Source of the DNA: JAITWN01 sp964581365
Lineage (GTDB): Bacteria; Pseudomonadota; Gammaproteobacteria; SZUA-140
Assembly (NCBI GenBank): GCA_964581365.1
Contig: CAZOOF010000040.1
Span: 1-20,472 of the forward strand
DNA: 20,472 nucleotides
Direction of reading: 5' to 3'
How positions within the stretch are numbered: the stretch's first letter is position 1; each line of letters starts with the position of its first letter. This document shows positions 7,150 through 14,271 of this stretch, one piece after another. The position numbers were made by a program, and so were the translations under genes. The notes beneath the pieces were generated by a model. That model ran no database searches, had not been told where the DNA came from, and saw nothing but the letters and a program-made list of their open reading frames with translations.

Positions 7150-7908
7150 GTTGATCCTGGCCCTGGTCTCGGGGAGGGGGGGTGCGGGCTTCGGCCCCAG
7201 GTCGACCAGAATCCGGTCGAGGAGGGAGCGCAGCGGCGGGGAAAGGTTCGCCAGCAGACCGTCGCGGGAAATGTAGAAGGCGCCGCGCGGCCGGCCGTGG
7301 TATTCGACCACGTTGCCTACCGGTGTAAAGCGGATGTCGCAGAGCGACAGATGGCGGGCGAGTCGGGGCTCCATCATGACGAAGACTCCGGAAAGCCCCT
7401 CCAGCAGGCCCAGTGCGGCGCCGGCAACATACAGTCCGACCGCGATGGGCATCGACCCGCGCCGGTCCCTGTGGAAATCCGCGACCGGTCCCGGGATCTC
7501 CTCTCGGTCGGATTTCCTGCGGCGAAAGGCGGCGCGTACCGTGAGCCGGGATATCTCGCCGTAGCTGCCGGCCGGCAGGCTGGCCGGGTCGAGCACGTCG
7601 CGGCGCAGACTCGAGCCGCAATACCTTTCAAAGGGAAACAGTTCCTGGGGGGCGTCCGGGTCGTGCAGAATCAGACGCACACAGCCGGCGTAGACCGAAC
7701 TGGCCCGGTGCTGCAGCAGGCAATGGCGCGAACGGTGGTCGTAGACGTCGTGTTCCAGACCTTCCGGGAAGCTTTCCGGCTCCTCGAAGCCCATTTCCTC
7801 GCAGTAAACTTCGTAGCGCATGCGGTATACTTCCCGCAGCAACTCCGCGTCGTCTGCTGGTACCAGGCGAAAGTGCTGGAAAAACTTTGTGATAGCTGCG
7901 TAGTCCAT
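7141..7908 (-). CDS. PEP-CTERM/exosortase system-associated acyltransferase (first copy)
   Basis: This 255-residue GNAT-fold protein resembles the family TIGR03694, found beside exosortase genes and related to LuxI-type acyl-homoserine-lactone synthases and FeeM-type N-acyl amino acid synthases. Visible family features are the FRLVPADDAELLREVYRMRY start (residues 13-32), the RYEVYCEEMGFE segment (31-42) with its Arg-x-x-Val-Tyr pattern, and GEISRLTV (117-124), where the Glu and Ser-Arg correspond to the conserved EvSRl of autoinducer synthases. The Pro-rich tail after about residue 238 is unlike the second copy. The enzyme presumably transfers a fatty acyl group from acyl-ACP or acyl-CoA to a small amine; neither donor nor acceptor can be read from the sequence. 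The ATG at 7908 puts the conserved region right at the N-terminus; no strong Shine-Dalgarno precedes it. It is divergent from the second copy, with 134 bp between the chosen starts. Confidence 0.82.
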   Translation of the reverse strand: MDYAAITKFFQHFRLVPADDAELLREVYRMRYEVYCEEMGFEEPESFPEGLEHDVYDHRSRHCLLQHRASSVYAGCVRLILHDPDAPQELFPFERYCGSSLRRDVLDPASLPAGSYGEISRLTVRAAFRRRKSDREEIPGPVADFHRDRRGSMPIAVGLYVAGAALGLLEGLSGVFVMMEPRLARHLSLCDIRFTPVGNVVEYHGRPRGAFYISRDGLLANLSPPLRSLLDRILVDLGPKPAPPLPETRARINAG

Positions 7909-8042
7909 AGTCTGTCAAGGTATCGGCACCAGGACTCTGCGCACCATGGCGGTACTGTGACGAGGTCGGCAGTTTGGCGAACGGAACCATATGCCGTCCG
8001 ATTTCGTCATTCGATATGTCCCCGGCTGATGGCGCAGAAACC

Positions 8043-8903
8043 ATGGCTCCCGTAACGAGCTTCAGGTCCGCAGAGATTCAGGCTGATCATACGATTCAGA
8101 GAAACCTAGCAATGTTCGACAACCGGTTCGAAACCGTCCTGGCTGACACCCCGGCCGCCCGTCAGATCCACCACCGCATCCGTTTCCTGGTCTACTGCCT
8201 CGAGATGGGGTACGAGAACGTGGCCTCCCACCCGGATGGACTCGAGCGCGACGCCTGGGATGACCGCTCGGTCCATTTTCTGGTGCGGCGGCGCGACAAC
8301 AGCGAATGGATCGCGGCCATGCGCCTGGTGCTGCCGGGAACCCGCCCGCTGCCGATCGAATCGGTGTGCGAACTGGACCGCCGGGTGTGCGGGGGGGTGC
8401 CGCCGGATCGTATCGCCGAGGTTTCCCGCCTGTGTATCGTCGATCAGTACCGCCGCCGCCTGCGCGAGCGTGAGCTGCCCTATGAAGTCGTCGGCAATGA
8501 CGCCGGCCGGCGCTGGCAGACCTTGCAGGTGTCCGAGGACAAGCGCGTGAGTCAGCGCCGGCATGGTCCCGAAATCATGCTCGGACTGCTCCTGGCAGCG
8601 GCGGAGTACAGCCGCGAAGCTGGCCTGGCTCACTGGTTTTTCCTTACGACACCAGCACTTTGCCGCATGATCGAGCAGTATGGCGTGCCCCTGCAGCCGG
8701 CTGGGGCACCGTGTCAGCACCGGGGCGAGCGGCATCCATATTTCGTCGACCTGAGCAGCGCCTGGGGGGCGCTGTGGAATAGCGACCCGCGCATGAGCGG
8801 CTGGCTGGGGCGACGTCCCCCGCTGAAGCGCTATTCGGAGATCGTGTCGCCGGCGCCGGGCCGGCGGTCCCCGGCGCGCCCAGTGCTCGCTTCCGCCAGT
8901 TGA
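8043..8903 (+). CDS. PEP-CTERM/exosortase system-associated acyltransferase (second copy)
   Basis: This protein, 286 residues from the chosen start, is a second member of the same GNAT/autoinducer-synthase-like family. FETVLADTPAARQIHHRIRFLVYCLEMGYEN (residues 29-59) parallels the first copy, and AEVSRLCI (125-132) carries the conserved Glu and Ser-Arg. It differs by a longer central segment (about 139-175) and a basic, Pro/Ala-rich tail, so it is a diverged paralogue and not a recent duplicate. The start is uncertain. The frame opens at a TTG at 7974, with ATGs at 8016, 8043 and 8112, none behind a good Shine-Dalgarno. I chose 8043 because the family similarity to the first copy seems to begin a few residues before the 8112 Met. 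The gene is followed by a hairpin (8908-8926) and then the promoter region of the exopolysaccharide operon, so it is probably transcribed separately. Confidence 0.8.
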   Translation: MAPVTSFRSAEIQADHTIQRNLAMFDNRFETVLADTPAARQIHHRIRFLVYCLEMGYENVASHPDGLERDAWDDRSVHFLVRRRDNSEWIAAMRLVLPGTRPLPIESVCELDRRVCGGVPPDRIAEVSRLCIVDQYRRRLRERELPYEVVGNDAGRRWQTLQVSEDKRVSQRRHGPEIMLGLLLAAAEYSREAGLAHWFFLTTPALCRMIEQYGVPLQPAGAPCQHRGERHPYFVDLSSAWGALWNSDPRMSGWLGRRPPLKRYSEIVSPAPGRRSPARPVLASAS

Positions 8904-8907
8904 GGAT

Positions 8908-8926
8908 CCGGCGCTGTCGGCGCCGG
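8908..8926 (+). terminator. Hairpin after the second acyltransferase gene, possible terminator
   Basis: CCGGCGC (8908-8914) and GCGCCGG (8920-8926) form a perfect 7-bp GC stem with a TGTCG loop, starting 5 bases after the stop codon. The sequence after it is only moderately T-rich, so it may end transcription weakly or protect the 3' end. Confidence 0.45.
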
Positions 8927-8951
8927 TTGCCCGCCTTCTTTCGCGACTGAA

Positions 8952-8965
8952 GACTTCAAGAAGTC
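8952..8965. promoter_or_regulatory. Dyad GACTTC-AA-GAAGTC upstream of the operon promoter, possible operator
   Basis: This is a perfect 6-2-6 inverted repeat ending 20 bases upstream of the extended -10 element, where a -35 box would sit. Overlapping dyads are also present: TGAAG-A-CTTCA at 8948-8958 and GCGACT...AGTCGC at 8943-8948/8962-8967. The position suits a regulator-binding site. The regulator is unknown, and chance or a hairpin remain possible. Confidence 0.4.
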
Positions 8966-8985
8966 GCTCTAAGCGCGCTTCCCAG

Positions 8986-8994
8986 TGATATAAT
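8986..8994 (+). promoter_or_regulatory. Extended -10 promoter of the exopolysaccharide operon
   Basis: TGATATAAT at 8986-8994 is a perfect consensus extended -10 (TG-N-TATAAT). No good -35 hexamer is found 16-18 bp upstream (the bases there read GCTCTA), which is acceptable for extended -10 promoters or activator-dependent ones. Transcription would start near 9001 and give a leader of roughly 190 nt before the GTG at 9187. A similar hexamer, TATAAC, occurs at 9096-9101 without TG or a -35 and is a weaker alternative. Confidence 0.6.
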
Positions 8995-9000
8995 GCCGCT

Positions 9001-9186
9001 TCTTCGCCCGCTTCCGATGCCTTCGGACCCGGAGGGCCGTTGCCCGAATCCGATAAAAATCGATTGCGTCATATAGCTTGCCGCGCAAACGCCGATATAA
9101 CGAGCGACTTGCCCGCTGCGGGCGCGGCACCTGCTTCCACAATAACTAGTTGAATGACTGCTCAGATGGTTTGGGGAGGAGTATCC
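9001..9186 (+). other. Presumed 5' leader of the exopolysaccharide operon
   Basis: If transcription starts near 9001, this stretch is untranslated leader. It contains small inverted repeats: TCCGA/TCGGA at 9013-9017/9023-9027, GGGC/GCCC at 9034-9037/9042-9045 and GCCCGC-T-GCGGGC at 9111-9123. It ends in the strong Shine-Dalgarno at 9173-9180. I recognise no known riboswitch. No convincing coding frame other than the N-terminal extension of the export gene (ATG at 9154) is seen. Confidence 0.35.
9173..9180 (+). promoter_or_regulatory. Shine-Dalgarno fixing the GTG start of the export lipoprotein
   Basis: GGGGAGGA lies 6 bases before the GTG at 9187. It would fall inside the coding frame if the upstream ATG at 9154 were used, so the GTG is the better start. 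That start also gives a normal lipoprotein signal peptide. Confidence 0.8.
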
Positions 9187-9807
9187 GTGGATTCGATCCG
9201 GTTTGGAAAACTGCGGTTGGCGCTGGTCATCCTGGCGGCGCTGATGCTGGGAGCCTGTGCGAGTAGTCATCCGCCACTGCCTTCACAGGCACTGGATCAG
9301 ACGCCGGATTATCTGATTGGCCCTGGCGACAGTGTGAATATATTCGTCTGGCGCCAGCCGGAGCTTTCTTCCTCGGTGCCGGTGCGGCCGGATGGCAAAA
9401 TCACCACGCCGCTGGTGGAAGACGTGCCCGTCAGCGGCAAGACCCCGACCCAGGTCGCGCGCGAAATGGAGAAGGTGCTCTCGACCTACATTCGCGATCC
9501 CATCGTGACCGTCATCGTCACCCGCTTCGTCGGTCCGCACGACCAGCAGGTGCGCATCGTCGGCCAGGCGGTCAATCCCCAGGCGATCGCCTACAGCGAG
9601 CATATGACCCTGCTGGACGTGATGATTTCGGTCGGTGGCCTGACCGATTTCGCCGCCGGTAACCGCGCGGTCATCGTGCGTCGCAGCGACGAGGGCGCGC
9701 GTCAGTTCAGCGTCCGTCTCGATGATCTGATCCGCCGAGGCGATATCAGTGCAAACGCTCCGGTGATGCCGGGCGATATCCTGATCATCCCTGAAGCCTG
9801 GTTCTGA
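9187..9807 (+). CDS. XrtA/PEP-CTERM-associated polysaccharide export lipoprotein (Wza-like)
   Basis: This 206-residue protein has a lipoprotein signal peptide with lipobox Leu-Gly-Ala-Cys (acylated Cys24). A polysaccharide-export domain follows (about residues 40-115, starting with DYLIGPGDSVNIFVW), then one SLBB domain (about 120-172, with VRIVGQAVNP). It is far shorter than Wza of E. coli and matches the compact export protein of exosortase loci (TIGR03027-like). It should form an outer-membrane or periplasmic ring through which the polysaccharide passes, working with the chain-length protein encoded next. The GTG at 9187 is chosen over the ATG at 9154 because of the Shine-Dalgarno at 9173-9180 and the signal-peptide length. 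It is the first gene of the operon; the next gene starts 34 bases after its stop. Confidence 0.93.
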   Translation: MDSIRFGKLRLALVILAALMLGACASSHPPLPSQALDQTPDYLIGPGDSVNIFVWRQPELSSSVPVRPDGKITTPLVEDVPVSGKTPTQVAREMEKVLSTYIRDPIVTVIVTRFVGPHDQQVRIVGQAVNPQAIAYSEHMTLLDVMISVGGLTDFAAGNRAVIVRRSDEGARQFSVRLDDLIRRGDISANAPVMPGDILIIPEAWF

Positions 9808-9841
9808 ACTCGATCGATGTGCAGTCCGGAGCACACATCCC

Positions 9842-11243
9842 ATGCATGATCTGCTGAACCAGGTTGTCGCGCATGGCCGCGCCATGTGGCGTTATCGCTG
9901 GCTGGCGCTGGTTCTCGCCTGGGTCATCTCCATCGCCGGCTGGATCCATGTGACCCAGCTGGCTGATGAGTACCGCGCTTCGGCGCGTGTGCACATCGAT
10001 ACCGATTCGATGCTGAGGCCACTGTTGCGTGGTCTGGCGGTGGAGGCCAATATCAGCCAGCGCATCCAGTTGATGACGCGTACCCTGCTGTCGCAGCCGA
10101 ACATGGAAAAGCTGGCGCGGATGACTGATGTGCATCTGCGCGCCAAGAGCCCCGAGGCGCTGGAGGGGCAAATCGAACAGATGCGGAAGCGCATTTCTAT
10201 ATCCTCCGAGGTGCGGCAGCCAAATCTGTTCACCATATCCTACCGGGACACCGATCCGCAGCAGGCGCACCGTGTCGTGCAGGCGCTGCTCACCATCTTC
10301 ATGGAAACCACGCTGGGCGAGTCGCGCCAGGATGGTGATACCGCCCGTCGTTTTCTCGACGAGCAGATTGCCGAATACGAACAGCGNNNNNNNNNNNNNN
10401 NNNNNNNNNNNNNNNNNNNNNNNNNNNNNNNNNNNNNNNNNNNNNNNNNNNNNNNNNNNNNNNNNNNNNNNNNNNNNNNNNNNNNNTCTGGATGAGCTGC
10501 TGCTGCGCTATACCGAGAATCATCCCGACGTCATATCGCTGCGCAAGACCATTGCCGATCTGGAACAGGAGCGCGAGCGCGAGCTGGCGCTGAGGGCGGA
10601 AGCGATGAGCGACTTCGAGCTTGGCTCGGGGCCGCAGAGTAACCCCGTTGCCCAGCAGATCCGGATGGCGATGTCCGCCAGTGACGCCGAGATTGCTTCG
10701 CTGAGGGTGCGGGTCGCCGAATTCGAGCGTCAGCGCGAGCAGCTGAAGCAGATGGTCGACACCATTCCGAAGATCGAGGCGGAAATGCAGCGTCTCGATC
10801 GCGACTACAACGTCAACCGCTCGCAGTATGAGGAGCTGTTGCGCCGGCGCGAGTCCGCCCAGCTTTCCAAGGTGGCGGAGGATCAGGGTGAGCAGGTCCA
10901 GTTCCGCATCATCGATCCAGCCCGCCTTCCGCGTGATCCGGACGGTCCCGATCGTCCCGCCATGTACAGCGCTGCGCTGTTCGCCGGGCTGGGCGGCGGT
11001 CTGGGGTTCGCCTTCCTGCTGGCGCAACTCCGGCCGGTGTTCGACAATAGGCGCGTCCTCTCCGAAATCACTGGCTTCCCGGTGCTCGGGACGGTGTCCT
11101 GGGTACGCGATACAGCGCAACAGGCTCGGGCTCGAATGGAGATGGCGGGCTTCGGCCTCGCCGGCGTGATGTTACTGCTGTGCTATGGCAGCGTGGTGGT
11201 GCTCGGCTCAGCCGCGCACGATCTGCTCGCACGCTTCACCTGA
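9842..11243 (+). CDS. XrtA-system chain-length determinant (Wzz/GNVR family), interrupted by a sequence gap
   Basis: The N-terminal part (181 codons before the gap) has a membrane helix at about residues 20-37 and a Wzz-type periplasmic start (EYRASARVHIDTDSML). After the gap come 251 codons: a coiled-coil-like Glu/Arg-rich section, a conserved stretch ending in FRIIDPARLPRDPDGP, then two hydrophobic segments, one right after it and one close to the C-terminus. This is the layout of the PEP-CTERM/XrtA chain-length protein (TIGR03007-like), which sets polymer length and contacts the export protein and the kinase. The start at 9842 has CGGAG 10 bases upstream. The two halves lie in different frames as written, because the 100 N do not represent the true gap length. 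An intact gene needs a gap that is a multiple of three; from the usual family length of about 500 residues, perhaps 60-90 residues are missing. Confidence 0.9.
10387..10486. other. Assembly gap of 100 N inside the chain-length gene
   Basis: Exactly 100 N, the conventional placeholder for a gap of unknown length. The codon before it ends after two bases (CG) and the first base after it (T, 10487) completes a codon, so the true length should be divisible by three if the gene is intact. Confidence 0.98.
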
Positions 11244-11257
11244 CCGGAGCCGTCAGC

Positions 11258-12202
11258 ATGGACAAGATCAGCACGATCGAAAAGGCGATGGAGCGGGTTG
11301 GCGATACGACCGAGCCGGTCGTTTCCGTACCTGTCGAGTCCGAGCGCCCGGCAGTCGAGGCAGTGGCCGCGGCAGCGGAAACCTCGGTGACGCGGGCGAT
11401 CGCCGCCGATGCTTCGGCGCCCGCGCCCGCTGGTGCGCCACGGAATACGCCCCGAACGGTTCACATCGATCTCGATCGACTCGAGAAGATGAACTACATC
11501 ACCCATGAGGGTGAACGCACGGTGCTGGCCGAAGAGTACCGCTTGATCAAGCGGCCGCTGCTCGAGAATGCCTTCGGCAAGAACGCCGATCTGATCGAGC
11601 ACGGCAACCTGATCATGGTGACCAGCGCCCGCGCGGGCGAGGGCAAGACCTTCACCTCGGTGAATCTCGCCATGAGCATCGCCATGGAAATGGATCGCAC
11701 CGTCCTTCTGGTCGACGCCGACGTCGCTCGCCCTCGTGTTCATCAGGTGCTCGGGACGCCCCTGGGGCCCGGTCTCATCGACCTGCTGCTGGATGACTCG
11801 CTCGATGTCGGCGATGTCATGCTCAAGACCAATGTGCCCAAGCTCAGCCTCATTCCCATGGGGCGGTATCACGATCACTCGACGGAGCTGCTTGCCAGCG
11901 AGGACATGCTGCGGCTCACCAAGGAGCTTGCCGGGCGCTATCCGGACCGCGTGGTCATCTTCGACGCGCCGCCGCTTCTGGTTACCAGCGAGGCGGTGGT
12001 TCTCTCCGGTCTGATGGGGCAGATCGTGTTCGTGGTGCTGGCGGAGAAAACGCCGCGCGCCGCGGTTCGCGACGCCCTGTCCCTGCTCGATGCCAACAAG
12101 CCGATTGGACTGGTGCTCAACAAGTGCCGGCGTGGGCCGGGTGATACCTACGGGTACGGGTACGGGTATGGCTATGGCTACGGAGTTTCAGGGAAGAGTT
12201 GA
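11258..12202 (+). CDS. XrtA-associated tyrosine autokinase (BY-kinase ATPase domain)
   Basis: This 314-residue protein starts with a short helical segment (MDKISTIEKAMERV), a Pro/Ala-rich linker (about 20-65) and then a BY-kinase domain. It shows Walker A SARAGEGKT (123-131), Walker A' LLVDADVARP (150-159) and Walker B VVIFDAPP (232-239). The tail carries six tyrosines alternating with glycine (Tyr298-Tyr308), the autophosphorylation cluster. There is no membrane segment, so it should be a cytoplasmic kinase that docks on the separate chain-length protein, as in TIGR03018-like members of exosortase loci and in the Gram-positive CapA/CapB pairs. Phosphorylation of the tail probably controls polymerisation or export. 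The ATG at 11258 has GGAG 9 bases upstream and lies 14 bases after the previous stop; the open frame upstream of it overlaps the chain-length gene and is not needed. Confidence 0.93.
   Translation: MDKISTIEKAMERVGDTTEPVVSVPVESERPAVEAVAAAAETSVTRAIAADASAPAPAGAPRNTPRTVHIDLDRLEKMNYITHEGERTVLAEEYRLIKRPLLENAFGKNADLIEHGNLIMVTSARAGEGKTFTSVNLAMSIAMEMDRTVLLVDADVARPRVHQVLGTPLGPGLIDLLLDDSLDVGDVMLKTNVPKLSLIPMGRYHDHSTELLASEDMLRLTKELAGRYPDRVVIFDAPPLLVTSEAVVLSGLMGQIVFVVLAEKTPRAAVRDALSLLDANKPIGLVLNKCRRGPGDTYGYGYGYGYGYGVSGKS
12149..12184 (+). repeat. Hexanucleotide tandem repeat encoding (Tyr-Gly)6
   Basis: There are six 6-base units in frame: three TACGGG, two TATGGC and one TACGGA. They encode the kinase's C-terminal tyrosine cluster. 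The identical first three units suggest slippage could change the number of phosphorylatable tyrosines without shifting the frame. Confidence 0.85.
12191..12198 (+). promoter_or_regulatory. Shine-Dalgarno supporting the GTG start of the outer-membrane protein
   Basis: GGGAAGAG ends 5 bases before the GTG at 12204, which itself follows the kinase stop by one base. It favours this start over the in-frame ATGs at 12168 and 12174, which lie inside the kinase repeat. Confidence 0.6.
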
Positions 12203-12203
12203 A

Positions 12204-13394
12204 GTGTGCTCTCGACGATGGTTTGCCTGGATCCCAGTTCTGCTTGTCTTCGTGCCCTTGGTGGCCGGTGCCGCCGGTCCGTGGGAAGCGGGTGCGCGGG
12301 CAGCCATCTCTTATACCTACTCGGATAATCTTCGGCTCAACCGGGACGGCAGCAAGCAGGGGGATTACCTCACCTCCGCAACGGCCGGTTTTACCCTCAA
12401 CCGGCAGCGCACCGCCAACCAGGTTTCGCTCGCCTATGATGTGGTAGCCGTAGACTACGGCAACAGGGATGAGCGCGACGAGGTCTATCAGCAGTTCCAC
12501 GGTGACGGCACGCTGCAGGTCTGGCGCAACCATCTGTTCCTCGACGCCGATGCCGAATACACCCAGCGCATCATCTCCGGCCGGGACGATGTGCCCTTCG
12601 ATCTGCTGACGCCGTCGACCAATCGGGCCGATGTGGCCCGCTATGGCGGCGGCGCGCGCTATGAGGAGACATACGGCCGCTTCGCCGCCAGTGAACTGTC
12701 CTATCGCCGTGAATGGGTCGATTATCAGGACTCCGGTCTCGACAGATTCAACAGCGAGCGCGATCTGCTCAGGGCCCAGCTGCGCAGCGGTTCTGTATTC
12801 ACGAGCTTCGGCTGGTCGGTGTCTTTCGTGGAGGACGAGTACGTTTACGACGATGGTGCGGAGATCAGCTTCCAAACGCTGGAGGGGATGCTCAACTGGA
12901 ACCTCGGCAAACGCTTCAGTGTGTTCGGAGCCGCGGGCCGTGAGCGCAATGACTTTGAGTTTGACCCCAGTCGCCGGCCGCGCCCCGATGACGATTTCTG
13001 GCGCGCAGGAATCACCTGGACCGGCACTCGCACGGCGGTGACGGCGTATTACGGCGAGCGCTTTTTCGGTTCGACTTATGGTTTGAACCTGACCCACCGT
13101 TCGCCCTGGGCGACCTGGGCGATCGAATACACGGAATCTCCGACGACGCTCAACGGGGTGGAGTTCGTGCCGGTGCTGGGTCTCATCGANNNNNNNNNNN
13201 NNNNNNNNNNNNNNNNNNNNNNNNNNNNNNNNNNNNNNNNNNNNNNNNNNNNNNNNNNNNNNNNNNNNNNNNNNNNNNNNNNNNNNNNNGTGGATACTTC
13301 GCTCAGCGTGCGTCACCAGCGTCGCGACTCTACTGACGCGCAGAATGAGGCCAGCGAGAATCGCATCACTCTGGCCTTGAATGCGAGGTTCTAG
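12204..13394 (+). CDS. PEP-CTERM system-associated outer-membrane beta-barrel protein, interrupted by a gap
   Basis: The protein has a signal peptide (MCSRRWFAWIPVLLVF..., cleavage near residue 24) and then long alternating strands rich in Tyr, Trp and Arg, such as ISYTYSDNLRLNRDG and FWRAGITWTGTRTAV. The last residues (ITLALNARF) end in Phe, the usual outer-membrane insertion signal. This matches the TIGR03016-like outer-membrane protein that follows the kinase in exosortase loci. It is probably a channel or anchor for polysaccharide or protein at the outer membrane, but its exact role is not known. A gap of 100 N interrupts the last third; as written, both sides stay in the same frame. The start is GTG at 12204, one base after the kinase stop and behind GGGAAGAG. 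Upstream ATGs in the same frame would add a hydrophilic stretch before the signal peptide. The next gene begins one base after the stop. Confidence 0.87.
   Translation: MCSRRWFAWIPVLLVFVPLVAGAAGPWEAGARAAISYTYSDNLRLNRDGSKQGDYLTSATAGFTLNRQRTANQVSLAYDVVAVDYGNRDERDEVYQQFHGDGTLQVWRNHLFLDADAEYTQRIISGRDDVPFDLLTPSTNRADVARYGGGARYEETYGRFAASELSYRREWVDYQDSGLDRFNSERDLLRAQLRSGSVFTSFGWSVSFVEDEYVYDDGAEISFQTLEGMLNWNLGKRFSVFGAAGRERNDFEFDPSRRPRPDDDFWRAGITWTGTRTAVTAYYGERFFGSTYGLNLTHRSPWATWAIEYTESPTTLNGVEFVPVLGLIXXXXXXXXXXXXXXXXXXXXXXXXXXXXXXXXXXVDTSLSVRHQRRDSTDAQNEASENRITLALNARF
13190..13289. other. Assembly gap of 100 N inside the outer-membrane protein gene
   Basis: A second run of exactly 100 N. Two bases (GA) of a codon precede it and a full codon (GTG) follows, so an intact gene needs a true gap length of one more than a multiple of three. 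Confidence 0.98.
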
Positions 13395-13395
13395 C

Positions 13396-14271
13396 ATGAG
13401 CACACAAGGGGCGGAGACGGTGCGGCCGTTGAATGCGATGACGGTCGACGTCGAGGAATACTTCCAGGTCTCGGCGTTCGAGCGCCACATTGATCGTGAT
13501 GCCTGGGAAAGGCTGCCCTCGCGCGTCGAGCGTAGCATGGAAAGGATACTGGCGCTGTTTCAGCGCCACGGTGTGCGCGGCACCTTCTTTTTTCTCGGCT
13601 GGATCGCGGAGCGCCATCCGGCGCTGGTACGCCGCGTGGTTGCCGAGGGACATGAGCTGGCCAGTCATGGCTGGTCGCATGTGCGTGTCGTGCAGCAGAA
13701 CCCGGAGGAGTTCCGGCAGGATGTCCTGCGCACGCGGTCTCTGCTCGAGGATACAGCCGGGGTGCGGGTGTCCGGTTACCGCGCTGCCAGCTACTCCATC
13801 GGACGCGACAATCTGTGGGCGCTCGACGTGCTGGGGGAAACTGGTCACCTGTACAGTTCGAGCATCTATCCGATCAGACATGATCTTTACGGGATGCCGG
13901 AGGCTCCACGGTTCGCTTTTCGTCACGGCGGGCCCGGCGGACTGCTCGAGGTGCCGGTGACTACAGTAGAGCTCGCCGGGCGCAAGCTTCCTTGCGGCGG
14001 CGGTGGCTACTTCCGACTGTTGCCTTATCCGCTGTTCCGCTGGGGGCTCAATCGGGTGAATCTGCATGACGGTCAGTCTGGGGTCTTCTATTTCCATCCA
14101 TGGGAGATCGATCCCGATCAGCCGCGTCAGCAGGGGCTTGGATGGCGCACGCGGTTTCGGCACTACCTGAATCTGGGACGGATGGAAATGAGGCTGGATC
14201 AACTGTTGCGCGATTTCCGCTGGGGGCGCATGGACGAAATCTTCCTGGAGTCCGGGGAGCGCTGCGCATGA
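13396..14271 (+). CDS. XrtA-system polysaccharide deacetylase (NodB-like, carbohydrate esterase 4 fold)
   Basis: This 291-residue protein carries NodB-homology motifs. Motif 1 is TVDVEEYF (residues 16-23; Asp18 would be the base or metal ligand, and Glu-Glu replaces the usual second Asp as in TIGR03006-like members). Motif 2 is SHGWSH (90-95; His91 and His95 bind metal). The Arg of motif 3 lies in YRAASYS (128-134), and FYFHPWEID (231-239) supplies the late His. No signal peptide is visible, so it is probably cytoplasmic or acts on a membrane-linked intermediate, removing N-acetyl groups from sugars of the exopolysaccharide. The ATG at 13396 lies one base after the previous stop, with GAGG 7 bases upstream. 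Its stop overlaps the next start (ATGA), so the genes are co-translated. Confidence 0.93.
   Translation: MSTQGAETVRPLNAMTVDVEEYFQVSAFERHIDRDAWERLPSRVERSMERILALFQRHGVRGTFFFLGWIAERHPALVRRVVAEGHELASHGWSHVRVVQQNPEEFRQDVLRTRSLLEDTAGVRVSGYRAASYSIGRDNLWALDVLGETGHLYSSSIYPIRHDLYGMPEAPRFAFRHGGPGGLLEVPVTTVELAGRKLPCGGGGYFRLLPYPLFRWGLNRVNLHDGQSGVFYFHPWEIDPDQPRQQGLGWRTRFRHYLNLGRMEMRLDQLLRDFRWGRMDEIFLESGERCA

Noticed and set aside
4844..7621. 925-codon open frame on the minus strand opposite the MMPL gene
   Set aside because: The product is extremely rich in Gln, His and Arg, typical of the antisense of a hydrophobic membrane protein, and it runs into the first acyltransferase in a different frame.
7909..7916. 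TTGACA (minus strand) as a -35 box for the first acyltransferase
   Set aside because: It abuts the ATG, so the promoter would lie inside the gene and transcription would start after the only sensible start codon.
9154..9186. ATG at 9154 as the start of the export lipoprotein
   Set aside because: It would put the strong Shine-Dalgarno at 9173-9180 inside the gene and add 11 residues before a normal lipoprotein signal peptide; GTG 9187 fits better.
12149..12184. The tandem hexamers as a CRISPR or mobile-element repeat
   Set aside because: There are no spacers; the units are contiguous, codon-phased and explained by the tyrosine cluster of the kinase.
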